The notes beneath the pieces are model-generated. The model saw nothing but the letters and a program-made list of their open reading frames with translations. It was not told the origin of the DNA and made no database searches. Shown one piece after another: positions 1-8,749 of a stretch of 43,834 nt of DNA. A program made the position numbers and the translations under genes. Numbering within the stretch: the first letter of the stretch is position 1; each line of letters begins with the position of its first letter. Source of the DNA: JAQUGA01 sp964521105 (GTDB taxonomy: Bacteria; Bacteroidota; Bacteroidia; Bacteroidales; WCHB1-69); contig CAZFPO010000015.1 in NCBI GenBank assembly GCA_964521105.1, positions 1-43,834 of the forward strand, given 5' to 3'.

Positions 1-27
1 ATTGACTATGAGGTGATTGCAAAATAA
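1..27 (+). CDS. 3' end of an unidentified gene (partial)
   Basis: Frame 1 reads eight codons (IDYEVIAK) and then TAA at 25-27. A strong terminator hairpin follows at 111-140, which is consistent with this being the tail of a gene cut by the window edge. Eight residues are too few to identify a family, so this is a weak call. Confidence 0.3.
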   Translation: MDYEVIAK

Positions 28-110
28 CTAAAAAAAAGTGTCGAAGTCAGGAGGGCTGGAAGAGAATTTGCATTAAAAAACAAATAATTACTTTTTCACT
101 ATCCGAAAAA

Positions 111-140
111 CCTGTAAAAGATGATTTTACAGGCTTTTTT
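111..140 (+). terminator. Rho-independent terminator
   Basis: A perfect 9-bp stem (CCTGTAAAA at 111-119 with TTTTACAGG at 125-133) with a 5-nt loop is followed by CTTTTTTT. It should end transcription of the gene that enters from the left. The T tract runs straight into a promoter-like box at 141-148. Confidence 0.8.
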
Positions 141-148
141 TATTTTTG
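141..148 (+). promoter_or_regulatory. Bacteroidota-type -7 box (TATTTTTG)
   Basis: This matches the TAnnTTTG -7 consensus of the Bacteroidota primary sigma factor and lies 26 bp before the start codon at 174. I see no clean TTTG -33 element because the upstream sequence is the terminator stem. Confidence 0.5.
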
Positions 149-173
149 CAAAATAAAACAATGAAATCATAAA

Positions 174-515
174 ATGAAACCAATAAAATCTCTTGAAATT
201 GTTGCCAAATGGTTGTTACGAATTTCGGTATTATTATTCATCATTTTTTATTATTACGAAACAGTGAAAACTTTTCAATTTGAAAATGTCAACTATTTAG
301 TGATTTTACTTTTCTTTTTGTTTGCCAGCTTACTTTTTGTAGGAGGATTTCGTAAAAATGGCGGATTAACCGTAATTTCGGGTTTACTTGTATTTCTGAT
401 TTCCGTTTTTTTCATTGCTCGTGGTTATCATGGAATTATACTCGATAAAACATTGATTGTGTTTATCTTCCCAGCATCAGTTGGATTATTCTTTCTTGCA
501 AAAGGGAACGCATGA
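174..515 (+). CDS. Small multi-pass membrane protein, unknown function
   Basis: This 113-residue protein is almost entirely hydrophobic, with about four predicted membrane segments (roughly residues 12-27, 41-57, 64-83 and 92-109) separated by short charged turns. It has no recognisable catalytic motif. It stands alone behind a terminator and a promoter-like box, so it is probably monocistronic. I do not recognise the family; it looks like an ordinary small inner-membrane protein of the Bacteroidota. Confidence 0.7.
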   Translation: MKPIKSLEIVAKWLLRISVLLFIIFYYYETVKTFQFENVNYLVILLFFLFASLLFVGGFRKNGGLTVISGLLVFLISVFFIARGYHGIILDKTLIVFIFPASVGLFFLAKGNA

Positions 516-680
516 AAATTTATCCCCAATTATTCCTTATTTTTAAATACCTCATTCGTTATAAAAATCAACAAGGAATAGATATTTTAATCAATTTTCA
601 ATCACAAATTTCTCATCATTTCAAAATGCGAACTTATCAAAGTCAGATGAACTAAATCTGCATTGTATTTATTATTTCTT

Positions 681-785
681 GTGATACTGCAGTCCGAAGT
701 CTCCGACTTCGGACTACTGTGATACAGCTGTCCTAAGTCTCCTTTTGTTGTGATACAGCTGTCCGAAGTCTCCGACTTCGGACTA
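681..785. repeat. Tandem palindromic repeat, three units
   Basis: About 36-nt units begin GTGATAC and contain the stem GTCCGAAGTC/GACTTCGGAC. The palindromes at 691-715 and 761-783 are nearly perfect. The middle unit (about 718-748) has lost its right arm. They fill the 400-bp gap between the small membrane protein and fhs. An open frame on the minus strand (602-895) exists only because the repeats are open, and it encodes the repeated peptide SSPKSETSD. I treat it as non-coding. Confidence 0.75.
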
Positions 786-917
786 CTTTTAACAAACCTA
801 TTAATTACTTTTTCATCGGACATAGAATAAGTACCATTGAATTTCAAAGTGTGTGTATAAACATTTTTCAAATTTTTCTGTTTTAATGTAGACAAATGAA
901 ATTAAAATATTCAAAAA

Positions 918-2588
918 ATGAAATCAGATATAGAATTGGCTCGTGAAGCAAAAATGGTTCACATAAATGAAATAGCATCAAAAATCAATATTGATGTGGA
1001 TGATTTAGAACTTTATGGTAAATACAAGGCAAAAATCCCACTAAAATATATTGATGAAGAAAAAGCTAAAAAATCACGATTGATTTTAGTTACCGCCATG
1101 ACTCCAACTCCTGCTGGTGAGGGAAAAACAACCACATCAATTGCGTTAGCTCAAGGCTTGAATAAAATTGGGAAACAAGCTACGGTTGTGCTTCGCGAAC
1201 CATCTTTAGGACCTGTTTTTGGGGTTAAAGGAGGTGCTGCTGGTGGTGGTATGTCGCAAGTATTACCTATGGAAGACATAAATTTGCACTTTACTGGCGA
1301 TTTATCGGCTGTTGAAAAAGCACATAATCTTTTAGCAGCTCTAATCGACAATAATTTACAAAACAAAAAATTTAGTTTAAATCTTGATCCTAGGACTATT
1401 GTTTGGAAACGTGTAATTGACATGAATGACCGATCGTTACGTAACATGGTTTTAGGGTTAGGTGGTTTAACCGATGGTATGCCACGACAAAGTGGATTTG
1501 ATATCACTGCGGCTTCCGAAGTGATGGCAATTTTATGCTTGGCAACAAATATCGATGATTTAAAACAAAAACTTGGTGCAATTTTTATAGGTTATACATA
1601 CGACAAAAAACCAGTTTATGCTCGCGATTTAAAAGCTCAAGGAGCCATGGCTGCATTACTAAAAGACGCTATTAAACCAAATTTGGTTCAAACCATGGAA
1701 AACACACCGGCAATTATTCATGGTGGACCATTTGCCAACATTGCTCAAGGAACCAATACACTAATTGCTACTAAAATGGCACTTTCACTCTCGGAATACG
1801 TTGTTACCGAAGCAGGTTTTGCATCGGAACTTGGTGCCGAAAAATTCTTAGACATAAAATCTCAATATGGTAATCTTTTTCCAAGTACCGCTGTAATTGT
1901 AGCCACCGTCAGAGCCATAAAATACCATGGTGGTGCTAAAGCAAAAGAGTTAAACGAGCCAAATATTGGTGCTGTTGTGGAAGGTTTAGCAAATTTAGAT
2001 AAACACATTGAAAACATTCGGTATTTTAATTTGAATCCAGTTATTGCCATTAACCGTTTTACAACCGACACCGAAGAGGAATTAGCAGCTGTTAAAATGC
2101 ATTGCGAAGAATTAGGCGTTAAAGTTGCCATTAACGATGGTTGGGCTAAAGGTGGTGATGGTGCTGTTGAACTTGCAAATTTAGTCGTTTCGGAAGTGGC
2201 AAAATGTAAAAAATGTTTTAAACCTTTGTACGACTTTAATAGTCCGATAAAAGAAAAAATTAAAACAATCACTCAAAAAATGTACGGTGCTGCCGATGTC
2301 GAATATTCCTTATCTGCCCGCAAAACAATTGAACAAATTGAAGAATTAGGTCTCGCCAACTTACCTATTTGTATTGCAAAAACTCAAACTTCTTTATCGG
2401 ATAATCCGGCATTAATTGGTCGTCCAAAAGGTTTTACTGTTAAAATTCGCGAAGTAGAACTTGCTGCTGGTGCAGGCTTTATTGTTCCTATTGCGGGTAC
2501 AATTATGCGAATGCCTGGCTTGCCAAATGTACCTTCTTCCGAATTTATTGATGTTGATAATGAAGGAAATATTTCGGGATTATTCTAA
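918..2588 (+). CDS. fhs: Formate--tetrahydrofolate ligase
   Basis: This enzyme makes 10-formyl-THF from formate, THF and ATP in the cytoplasm, feeding one-carbon metabolism. The 556-residue length is normal for the family. The ATP-binding loop TPTPAGEGKTT is near residues 62-72, followed by the conserved stretches LREPSLGPVFGVKGGAAGGG and GGLTDGMPRQSGFDITAASE. The C-terminal PGLPNVPSSEFIDVD is also typical. The gene stands alone and ends in a terminator at 2639-2675. No serine hydroxymethyltransferase or folD gene is adjacent. Confidence 0.98.
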   Translation: MKSDIELAREAKMVHINEIASKINIDVDDLELYGKYKAKIPLKYIDEEKAKKSRLILVTAMTPTPAGEGKTTTSIALAQGLNKIGKQATVVLREPSLGPVFGVKGGAAGGGMSQVLPMEDINLHFTGDLSAVEKAHNLLAALIDNNLQNKKFSLNLDPRTIVWKRVIDMNDRSLRNMVLGLGGLTDGMPRQSGFDITAASEVMAILCLATNIDDLKQKLGAIFIGYTYDKKPVYARDLKAQGAMAALLKDAIKPNLVQTMENTPAIIHGGPFANIAQGTNTLIATKMALSLSEYVVTEAGFASELGAEKFLDIKSQYGNLFPSTAVIVATVRAIKYHGGAKAKELNEPNIGAVVEGLANLDKHIENIRYFNLNPVIAINRFTTDTEEELAAVKMHCEELGVKVAINDGWAKGGDGAVELANLVVSEVAKCKKCFKPLYDFNSPIKEKIKTITQKMYGAADVEYSLSARKTIEQIEELGLANLPICIAKTQTSLSDNPALIGRPKGFTVKIREVELAAGAGFIVPIAGTIMRMPGLPNVPSSEFIDVDNEGNISGLF

Positions 2589-2638
2589 AATTATTCGTTT
2601 CTGTAGTTTTTATTTATTAATCACAATTACCAAATATC

Positions 2639-2675
2639 CAACAGAGTCTCCTACAAGGGACTCTGTTGTTTTTAT
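2639..2675 (+). terminator. Terminator after fhs
   Basis: A perfect 10-bp stem (CAACAGAGTC at 2639-2648, GACTCTGTTG at 2659-2668) with a 10-nt loop is followed by a T-rich tail. It lies 50 bp past the fhs stop. Confidence 0.85.
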
Positions 2676-2783
2676 ATCATTTGGCAAAGAAAATCAAGTG
2701 GTCAAGAAGAATCATAGCGGCTGATGACATCACCAAATAGATATAAAGATGTTTTTAATAATTTGCTTATTATCCTAAAAAAA

Positions 2784-2804
2784 TTACGACATTTGGAGTC
2801 GTAA
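2784..2804. promoter_or_regulatory. Leader hairpin before the esterase lipoprotein
   Basis: TTACGAC (2784-2790) pairs with GTCGTAA (2798-2804) around a 7-nt loop and ends 11 bp before the ATG at 2816. On the plus strand it is followed by A-rich sequence rather than T, so it is not a forward terminator. Read on the minus strand it is followed by a T run and could block antisense transcription. A translational role is possible but unproven. Confidence 0.35.
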
Positions 2805-2815
2805 AAAAGAAAAAA

Positions 2816-4210
2816 ATGAAATCATTAAAATGTTGTTTGATAGCAACCATTGTCATAATTTCAGTTTTATCATGCTCTTCAAAGACTAAACAAAAAAACA
2901 TAGTTTTTGAGAACGGTAAAATAATTGAAAAAGTCGAATGTGCATTAGATAAATCGACAAATTATGCACTTTATCTTCCTTCCACTTACGATTCAACTAA
3001 AACATATCCTTTAATTGTTGCTTTTGATGCCCATGGCGATGGTCTTATTCCCGTAAAACTTTTCAAAGACGATGCTGAAAAATTTGGATATATAATAGTG
3101 GGTTCAAACAATTCAAAAAATGGGTTGTCGTTAGAAGTTACAAATGCAATTTATAAATCGCTAATAACGGATATTCGTTCCCGATTTTCAATAAATGAGT
3201 CGAGAATATATACGGCTGGTTTTTCGGGTGGCTCGCGTGTTGCAAGCTCCATTGCCATTTTAAATGGAGGAATTGCTGGAGTAATAGGTTTTTCGGGTGG
3301 ATTTCCAAATTTAAATCAACCAATTAAAACCAAATTTGACTTTTTGGGTATCGTTGGCAGTTCAGATTTTAACTATACAGAAATGAACCAGTTAGATAAA
3401 GATTTGCAATTAAATGGATTTACACACTTTCTTTTGATTTTTGAAGGCAAACACGAATGGCCCAAAAGCGAAATTATTCCAGATGTTTTTTATTGGTTGG
3501 AGTTTTGCTCATATCGAAACAAATTAAGTCCAATAAATAAAAAATTAATATCTGATTTTGAGTCTAAATCTCAATCCGAAATAGAAATTTGCAAATCAAA
3601 AAATGACGTATATGGAGAGTATAAATTGCTTCAAAAAATCATAGCATATCTTAATAATGTAGTAGAAATTGATAAATATAAAAACAAATTAATCGAACTT
3701 GAAAAATCAACTACCGTTCAAAATGAGCTTAAATTAGTGCAAATAGAAGTACAAAAAGAGCAAACCTTACAAAATTACTACCTTGATGCTATGAATAAAA
3801 ATGACGTAGCTTGGTGGGAAAAAGAGGTAAAAAAAATCAATAATCTTATTTCCGAAAACAAAAATAATCATCAAGGTTATATGCTTCAAAGAGTATTGAG
3901 TTATTTAAGTATGGCTGGATATTCCTATTCAAATAGCACCTTGCAATCGGGACAACTCGATCAATCTCAACACTTTATTTCAATTTACCACATTATTGAC
4001 CCCGAAAATACCGATCCTCTCTATTTTCAGGCAGTTTTATCGGCAATGAAAAACGACACTTCTAATGTTTTTAAATCACTTGATAAAGCAATTGAACTAG
4101 GATTTAACGATATAGGAAAATTACAAAGCGATGTTAATTTTACAAAATTTCAATCGATACCCGAATGGTTAACGCTTATAAATAAAATATCTCAGGGTAA
4201 AAATAAATAA
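2816..4210 (+). CDS. Lipoprotein with alpha/beta-hydrolase (esterase) and TPR-like regions
   Basis: The 464-residue protein begins with a lipoprotein signal (hydrophobic core, then SVLSCSS; Cys near residue 20), so it should be anchored to a membrane on the periplasmic side. Residues 50-230 look like a PHB-depolymerase or feruloyl-esterase type hydrolase: a Y-PLIVAFDAHG oxyanion-hole strand, the nucleophile elbow AGFSGGSR, a GSSD turn and a late His in KHEWP. The second half is helical with a coiled-coil stretch (about 270-340) and TPR-like repeats near the end. The substrate is unknown. Its stop codon directly abuts the stop of the convergent gene at 4211. Confidence 0.75.
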   Translation: MKSLKCCLIATIVIISVLSCSSKTKQKNIVFENGKIIEKVECALDKSTNYALYLPSTYDSTKTYPLIVAFDAHGDGLIPVKLFKDDAEKFGYIIVGSNNSKNGLSLEVTNAIYKSLITDIRSRFSINESRIYTAGFSGGSRVASSIAILNGGIAGVIGFSGGFPNLNQPIKTKFDFLGIVGSSDFNYTEMNQLDKDLQLNGFTHFLLIFEGKHEWPKSEIIPDVFYWLEFCSYRNKLSPINKKLISDFESKSQSEIEICKSKNDVYGEYKLLQKIIAYLNNVVEIDKYKNKLIELEKSTTVQNELKLVQIEVQKEQTLQNYYLDAMNKNDVAWWEKEVKKINNLISENKNNHQGYMLQRVLSYLSMAGYSYSNSTLQSGQLDQSQHFISIYHIIDPENTDPLYFQAVLSAMKNDTSNVFKSLDKAIELGFNDIGKLQSDVNFTKFQSIPEWLTLINKISQGKNK

Positions 4211-5026
4211 TCACTCAATATTAGAACTTTTATTAATTACAAAATTACTAATTTCTTTTATCAAATTAAAAAAATCTTCGGGTTTAAAAACTCTTTGATA
4301 GGCACTTGAAAAACTCACGATAGATCTATCCCAAATGATTAATTTCATATCCGAAAAAAATTCGCTATTTACATATAAATCAATCGAATCAGTAATGTTA
4401 AAATGTTCCTCATAAGCTATCGTGTTAATATTTTTTAGTAAAATTGATTTTTCGGGTGAATACATTTTTTTTGATGTTATCAGTAGCCCTAATTCTTTGT
4501 CTTCGTTGTCTAAATATTTTATGTACATTAAAGGCACTTCGGTAATTGCCTCAGGTGCAAACGATTCAACAATTCCAGTTAAAGCCATTTCATCAATAAA
4601 TGGATAAAAATGTAAAAAATCGTTTGGAGGCAGTTCTTCTTTAAGCTTTAAAACTAAATCGAATAATCCATCATTTTCCAAATATTGTTCGTATCTGTTT
4701 TTTAAATATTTTGGAATATTCTTTTCTACGTTTAAACTAAACAACAATTCTAATAACTCTTTTGAAATCACTTCATCGAATGAAAACAGACACTCATCAT
4801 CTCCAATTTTAAAACTTATCAACGAATCAATGTATTGTAAATCAATGAATTTTATGGTTTTAATGTCAACTTCATAAGAGAAATTATCAATTTCAAAAAT
4901 GAGTTTATTTTCGGAAGAAAAAATTTGAATATACATATCTTCTCCTTGATATTTTTCTTCCATTAATTTATCCAGTGGAGCGTATCCGTAAAAATAGAGC
5001 AACGACACCTTGTTATTATTTTTCAT
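4211..5026 (-). CDS. Hypothetical protein, possible PH-like domain
   Basis: This 271-residue soluble protein has no signal peptide. The C-terminal 100 residues contain the pattern LLITSKKMYS...ILLKNINTIAYEE, alternating beta strands like those of bacterial PH/GRAM-type domains that read out a small shared surface. That assignment is inference from pattern only. It is the last gene of a reverse-strand group (IPExxVDY-like protein, nitrilase, this gene) with a 26-bp gap to the nitrilase. Function is not recognised. Confidence 0.65.
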   Translation of the reverse strand: MKNNNKVSLLYFYGYAPLDKLMEEKYQGEDMYIQIFSSENKLIFEIDNFSYEVDIKTIKFIDLQYIDSLISFKIGDDECLFSFDEVISKELLELLFSLNVEKNIPKYLKNRYEQYLENDGLFDLVLKLKEELPPNDFLHFYPFIDEMALTGIVESFAPEAITEVPLMYIKYLDNEDKELGLLITSKKMYSPEKSILLKNINTIAYEEHFNITDSIDLYVNSEFFSDMKLIIWDRSIVSFSSAYQRVFKPEDFFNLIKEISNFVINKSSNIE

Positions 5027-5052
5027 AAGAGTAGAAATTACTAAAAAGCTAT

Positions 5053-5859
5053 TTACAAAATTTTAAAATTATCCCAATCGTTAGCCACCGAAAATTTACT
5101 TCTATATGAATTCAAAAAATCTAAATCTACAACAGCTTCAATAACTGTTTCGTTTTCATTAGCCGTATTAACAACTTCTCCATAAGGGTTTATCACCTCT
5201 GAATTTCCACTATGATAAATATTTTTCCCGTCGTATCCTACTCTGTTGGCAGCAATAACCCAGCATTGATTTTCGATAGCACGGGCTTGAAGAAGTACTT
5301 TCCATGCATGAGAGCGGACATCGGGCCAATTGGCAACATAAATTGCCATATCATAATCGTAGTTACCATTATCAAATTTATTACAATTCCATATAGGAAA
5401 TCTGAGGTCGTAACAAACTAACGGTAGAATTTTCCAGCCTTTATAGTTTATTATTACTTTATTCTCACCAGCCGAGAACATTAAATGTTCGCCACCATGC
5501 GAAAATAAATGATGTTTATCGTAAAATTCAAATGTACCATCAGAGAAAATAAAATATAATCGATTATATAACTTTCCATTATCAATAGTTGGAATACTAG
5601 CAACCATAGCACTATTCAGCGATATCGCTTTTTGTTGAAGCCAAATAAATGAATATCCTTCAACTTCTTCGGCACAATTGTATGTTGAAACCGAAAATCC
5701 TGTAGAAAACATCTCGGGTAGTACAATTAAATCATAATGTTTATTAGTAGGAATTAGAGAATTATATTTTTTAAAGTTAAGGTCTCGGTTTTCCCAAATA
5801 ATATCAGATTGTATAACGGCAATTTTTAATTGTTCTTTTACTACAAATTGTTTGTTCAT
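5053..5859 (-). CDS. Nitrilase-superfamily amidohydrolase (omega-amidase-like)
   Basis: A carbon-nitrogen hydrolase of 268 residues. The catalytic triad is visible: Glu in VLPEMFSTGF, Lys in YDKHHLFSHGGEH and Cys in LPLVCYDLRFP. The VCYDLRFP and NWPDVRSHAWKVLLQARAIE stretches match the YafV/Nit2 omega-amidase branch, which hydrolyses alpha-ketoglutaramate and related amides in transamination cycles. The exact substrate is inferred. The ATG overlaps the stop of the upstream gene at 5859, so the two are translationally coupled. Confidence 0.88.
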   Translation of the reverse strand: MNKQFVVKEQLKIAVIQSDIIWENRDLNFKKYNSLIPTNKHYDLIVLPEMFSTGFSVSTYNCAEEVEGYSFIWLQQKAISLNSAMVASIPTIDNGKLYNRLYFIFSDGTFEFYDKHHLFSHGGEHLMFSAGENKVIINYKGWKILPLVCYDLRFPIWNCNKFDNGNYDYDMAIYVANWPDVRSHAWKVLLQARAIENQCWVIAANRVGYDGKNIYHSGNSEVINPYGEVVNTANENETVIEAVVDLDFLNSYRSKFSVANDWDNFKIL

Positions 5860-6488
5860 TATTTATTGAAAGATTTCTTTACTTCATTCATTTTCTTTTT
5901 TAATAGCTCTCGTTTTCGCTTGTAATCTAATTTGATAAATTTTTCATAATCACCAAGATGAAGCTCAACTATAGTTAAAAGAGTATTATGATGCTTCAAA
6001 TATTGGGAAGATTGCACGCTAATTGGTTGAATTTTTTGAATACATTTTAAAGTGTATTTCCATTTTTCAATATCAATATTTTTTTGAGCGTGCTTAATTA
6101 TTAAATAATAATCCGGACGGATGTCTTTAATTGCAAAAATTGACGAAGATTTTGCCCCAAATAAACTAAAATTTCGTGGCGAATTGTCCTCGAACAGCGA
6201 TGGTTGGGAGTTATTTTTTTCGGCATTTATTTCTTTGCCACTATTTGGAATAAGATAGATACATATTCCCGATACATTTTCATCGGATACATAAAATGGA
6301 AATAAAACCGTATTATTAGAATTATTCTCAAATTTTATGTCTTCAATTTTATGTAAATTAAAATTGAGTTTAGTATTTAATTCAATACATATTTGGTAAC
6401 CTAAAAGGCTACTACTAATAGCTACCGCAGTAAAATTATAATCCGACTGGTATTCATGATTAAACTTAATAAACTCGGTACGTAGCAT
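5859..6488 (-). CDS. IPExxVDY-like family protein
   Basis: This 209-residue cytoplasmic protein resembles the IPExxVDY family of the Bacteroidota. An N-terminal stretch GYQICIELNTKLNFNLHKIED is followed by a beta-rich middle and the diagnostic-like IKDIRPDYYLII at about residues 122-133. The function of the family is unknown. The C-terminal 60 residues are Lys-rich and helical, longer than typical members. It is the first gene of the reverse-strand group with the nitrilase. Confidence 0.6.
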   Translation of the reverse strand: MLRTEFIKFNHEYQSDYNFTAVAISSSLLGYQICIELNTKLNFNLHKIEDIKFENNSNNTVLFPFYVSDENVSGICIYLIPNSGKEINAEKNNSQPSLFEDNSPRNFSLFGAKSSSIFAIKDIRPDYYLIIKHAQKNIDIEKWKYTLKCIQKIQPISVQSSQYLKHHNTLLTIVELHLGDYEKFIKLDYKRKRELLKKKMNEVKKSFNK

Positions 6489-6641
6489 ATTTTAATATAG
6501 ATTGCTACAAATATACACTCCAAAAAGTGTAATTTTATTGTGTATTAAATAAATTTATAAATAGTCGATTGTTGAAAACTATTACAGAAAAGGACAAAAA
6601 TGTATTTCAAGCTTAGTAATTTTACTAAAAAATAATTACAG

Positions 6642-8297
6642 ATGGAAATAATTTGCACAAACTTAGGCAGTATACGAAAGAAATATCCCGTAGGAACAAC
6701 ACTAAATGAAATAGCAGCTGATTTAAAAATCAGCTCTGAATATCCAATTTTAGGAGCTTTAGTGAACAATAAGGTTCGGGAAATGGATTATCAAGTTTTT
6801 AAACCCAAAATTATTACTTTTGTTGATATAACTCACTTTGTGGGCTATCAGATGTATCTGCGATCGTTGAGTTTTGTGATGTACAAAGCAGTAAAAGACT
6901 TATACCCTGAGGCAAAATTATCAATACTTCACTCTATTTCAGGGGGTAAATATTGTGAGATTGAGAATTCTCCAAAAAATATTAATGGTGAATTAAGTTA
7001 CGCCATTGTAAAAAGAATGCAAGAGATTATTGACGACGATATTCCGTTTAAACGAATGGAAATATTAACCGAAGAAGCAATAAAAATATACACCGAAAAT
7101 AATCTACCCGAAAAAAAACTACTTTTTAAAACACGAAATTTACTATATACTTCTGTTTATAAGCTCGATGATTGTATAAATTATTACTACGGTTATTTAG
7201 TACCTTCCACATCGTTTTTACATGTATTCGGGGTTACTCCTTTTTGTAATGGATTGTTACTGCAAGGACCCAGCAGATATAACCCACACAAAACGCCCGG
7301 GGTTAATCCTCAATCAAAATTATTTAATATTTTTCAAGAACATAAGAAATGGGCAAAAATTTTAGGTGTTTCTTATGTAGGTGATATCAATCAAGCGGTT
7401 GAAGACAATAGAATTTCGGGATTAATTAAAGTTTCAGAAGCATTACATGAGAAAAAAATGGCAAGTATTGCCGATGAAATATCGAAACGAGAAAACATTA
7501 AGTTGGTTTTAATTAGTGGTCCATCTTCATCGGGAAAAACAACTTTTAGTAAACGTTTATCTGTTCAATTAGAAGTTTTAGGATATAAACCTGTTCAAAT
7601 TTCAATCGACAATTATTTTGTAGAACGAGACGAAACACCCAAAGATGAAGATGGTGATTTTGATTTTGAATGTGTTGAAGCATTAGATTTAGAGCTTTTT
7701 AACCGACAATTAACTCAATTGTTAGAGGGAGAAGAAATTTCGGTTCCTACCTTTGATTTTGCTAGTGGAAAGAAAATTTATCAAGGCAATACTTTAAAAT
7801 TACACCAAAACTCCATCCTTATTATAGAAGGCATTCATGGCTTAAATCCTCGATTGACATCAAAAATTGAGGAAGAATTAAAATTTAAAATTTTCGTATC
7901 AGCACTAACACAAATATCAATAGATACTCAAAACCCTATACCTACCACCGATAATAGACTAATTAGGAGAATGGTTCGAGATTACAGGTATCGCGGATAT
8001 AGTGCTTTAAACACCTTAAAACGCTGGCAAAGTGTTCGTAAAGGCGAAGATAAATGGATTTTTCCTTTTCAAGAAAATGCCGATGTTATGTTTAATTCGG
8101 CATTATTGTGCGAACTTGGAATGTTAAAATCATACGCCGAACCCATTTTAAGAGATGTGCCCGAAAATTGTCCTGAATATGCCGAAGCGGTTAGATTGTT
8201 AAAATTTTTATCCTATTTTAAAACCATTTCCGAAAAAGACATTCCGCCAACTTCAATTTTAAGAGAATTTTTTGGTGGCAGCAGTTTTAGCTACTAA
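6642..8297 (+). CDS. Nucleoside kinase with N-terminal TGS domain
   Basis: A 551-residue phosphoribulokinase/uridine-kinase-family protein. The N-terminus (about 1-65) is a TGS-like domain, followed by a region related to the threonyl-tRNA synthetase second domain. The P-loop GPSSSGKTT is near residues 292-300, with DNYFVERDETPKDEDGDFDF and IIEGIHGLNP downstream as in uridine kinases. The architecture is standard in Bacteroidota and some Firmicutes; it presumably phosphorylates uridine or a related nucleoside for salvage. It is transcribed divergently from the gene at 5859-6488. Confidence 0.88.
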   Translation: MEIICTNLGSIRKKYPVGTTLNEIAADLKISSEYPILGALVNNKVREMDYQVFKPKIITFVDITHFVGYQMYLRSLSFVMYKAVKDLYPEAKLSILHSISGGKYCEIENSPKNINGELSYAIVKRMQEIIDDDIPFKRMEILTEEAIKIYTENNLPEKKLLFKTRNLLYTSVYKLDDCINYYYGYLVPSTSFLHVFGVTPFCNGLLLQGPSRYNPHKTPGVNPQSKLFNIFQEHKKWAKILGVSYVGDINQAVEDNRISGLIKVSEALHEKKMASIADEISKRENIKLVLISGPSSSGKTTFSKRLSVQLEVLGYKPVQISIDNYFVERDETPKDEDGDFDFECVEALDLELFNRQLTQLLEGEEISVPTFDFASGKKIYQGNTLKLHQNSILIIEGIHGLNPRLTSKIEEELKFKIFVSALTQISIDTQNPIPTTDNRLIRRMVRDYRYRGYSALNTLKRWQSVRKGEDKWIFPFQENADVMFNSALLCELGMLKSYAEPILRDVPENCPEYAEAVRLLKFLSYFKTISEKDIPPTSILREFFGGSSFSY

Positions 8298-8300
8298 TTT

Positions 8301-8663
8301 CTATTTCATTGCTTCTAATTCGGTTTTTAACTTTCGGGTAAGTTTCTTTACAACCTCGTCATAAGAGTGGTCTATCCAGCTCTTGATTAATGTATCATCA
8401 ACACTTCCATCAATAGTAACACCATTCCAATATTTTTTATTAAAATGAAAAGCTTCCGAAACACAAGAATATTGTTCCCTAAGTTCAATAGCATATTCGG
8501 GGTCGCATTTTAATGCAATTATCAATTCATCTACTCTATCCAAACCAGTAACAGCAAACATTTTTCCCATTACTTTAAAAACAAGCGTTACATTATCAAA
8601 TGGAAATTCTTCGGTAACTCCTTTTTTTAATAAACAATACTCTCGAAACTCGATTAAATCCAT
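8301..8663 (-). CDS. MmcQ/YjbR family protein
   Basis: This 120-residue protein matches the YjbR fold: MDLIEFREYCLLKKGVTEEFPFD at the start, a VFKVMGKMFAV strand and the DHSYDEVVKKLTRK tail. YjbR proteins resemble the CyaY fold and are often called DNA-binding, but their role is unclear. I place the start at the ATG at 8663 rather than 8672 because family members begin at MDLxEFREYC. It is convergent with the nucleoside kinase, only 3 bp apart. Confidence 0.85.
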   Translation of the reverse strand: MDLIEFREYCLLKKGVTEEFPFDNVTLVFKVMGKMFAVTGLDRVDELIIALKCDPEYAIELREQYSCVSEAFHFNKKYWNGVTIDGSVDDTLIKSWIDHSYDEVVKKLTRKLKTELEAMK

Positions 8664-8713
8664 AAACAACATTTTTTAGTAAAATTCAAATTTAAAAGTA
8701 ATACAAAATTGTT

Positions 8714-8721
8714 TACTTTTG
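8714..8721 (+). promoter_or_regulatory. -7 box (TACTTTTG) upstream of the PBP2-RodA pair
   Basis: It matches TAnnTTTG and lies 28 bp before the PBP2 ATG. No convincing TTTG -33 element is seen at the expected distance. Confidence 0.5.
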
Positions 8722-8749
8722 TAAAAATGATGATTTTGATATAAAATTC

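Noticed and set aside
602..895. Minus-strand open frame of 97 codons upstream of fhs
   Set aside because: It runs through the tandem palindromes and encodes their repeated peptide; there is no recognisable domain or start context.
2461..2724. Plus-strand frame overlapping the end of fhs
   Set aside because: It is out of frame with a clearly real gene and runs through the fhs terminator.
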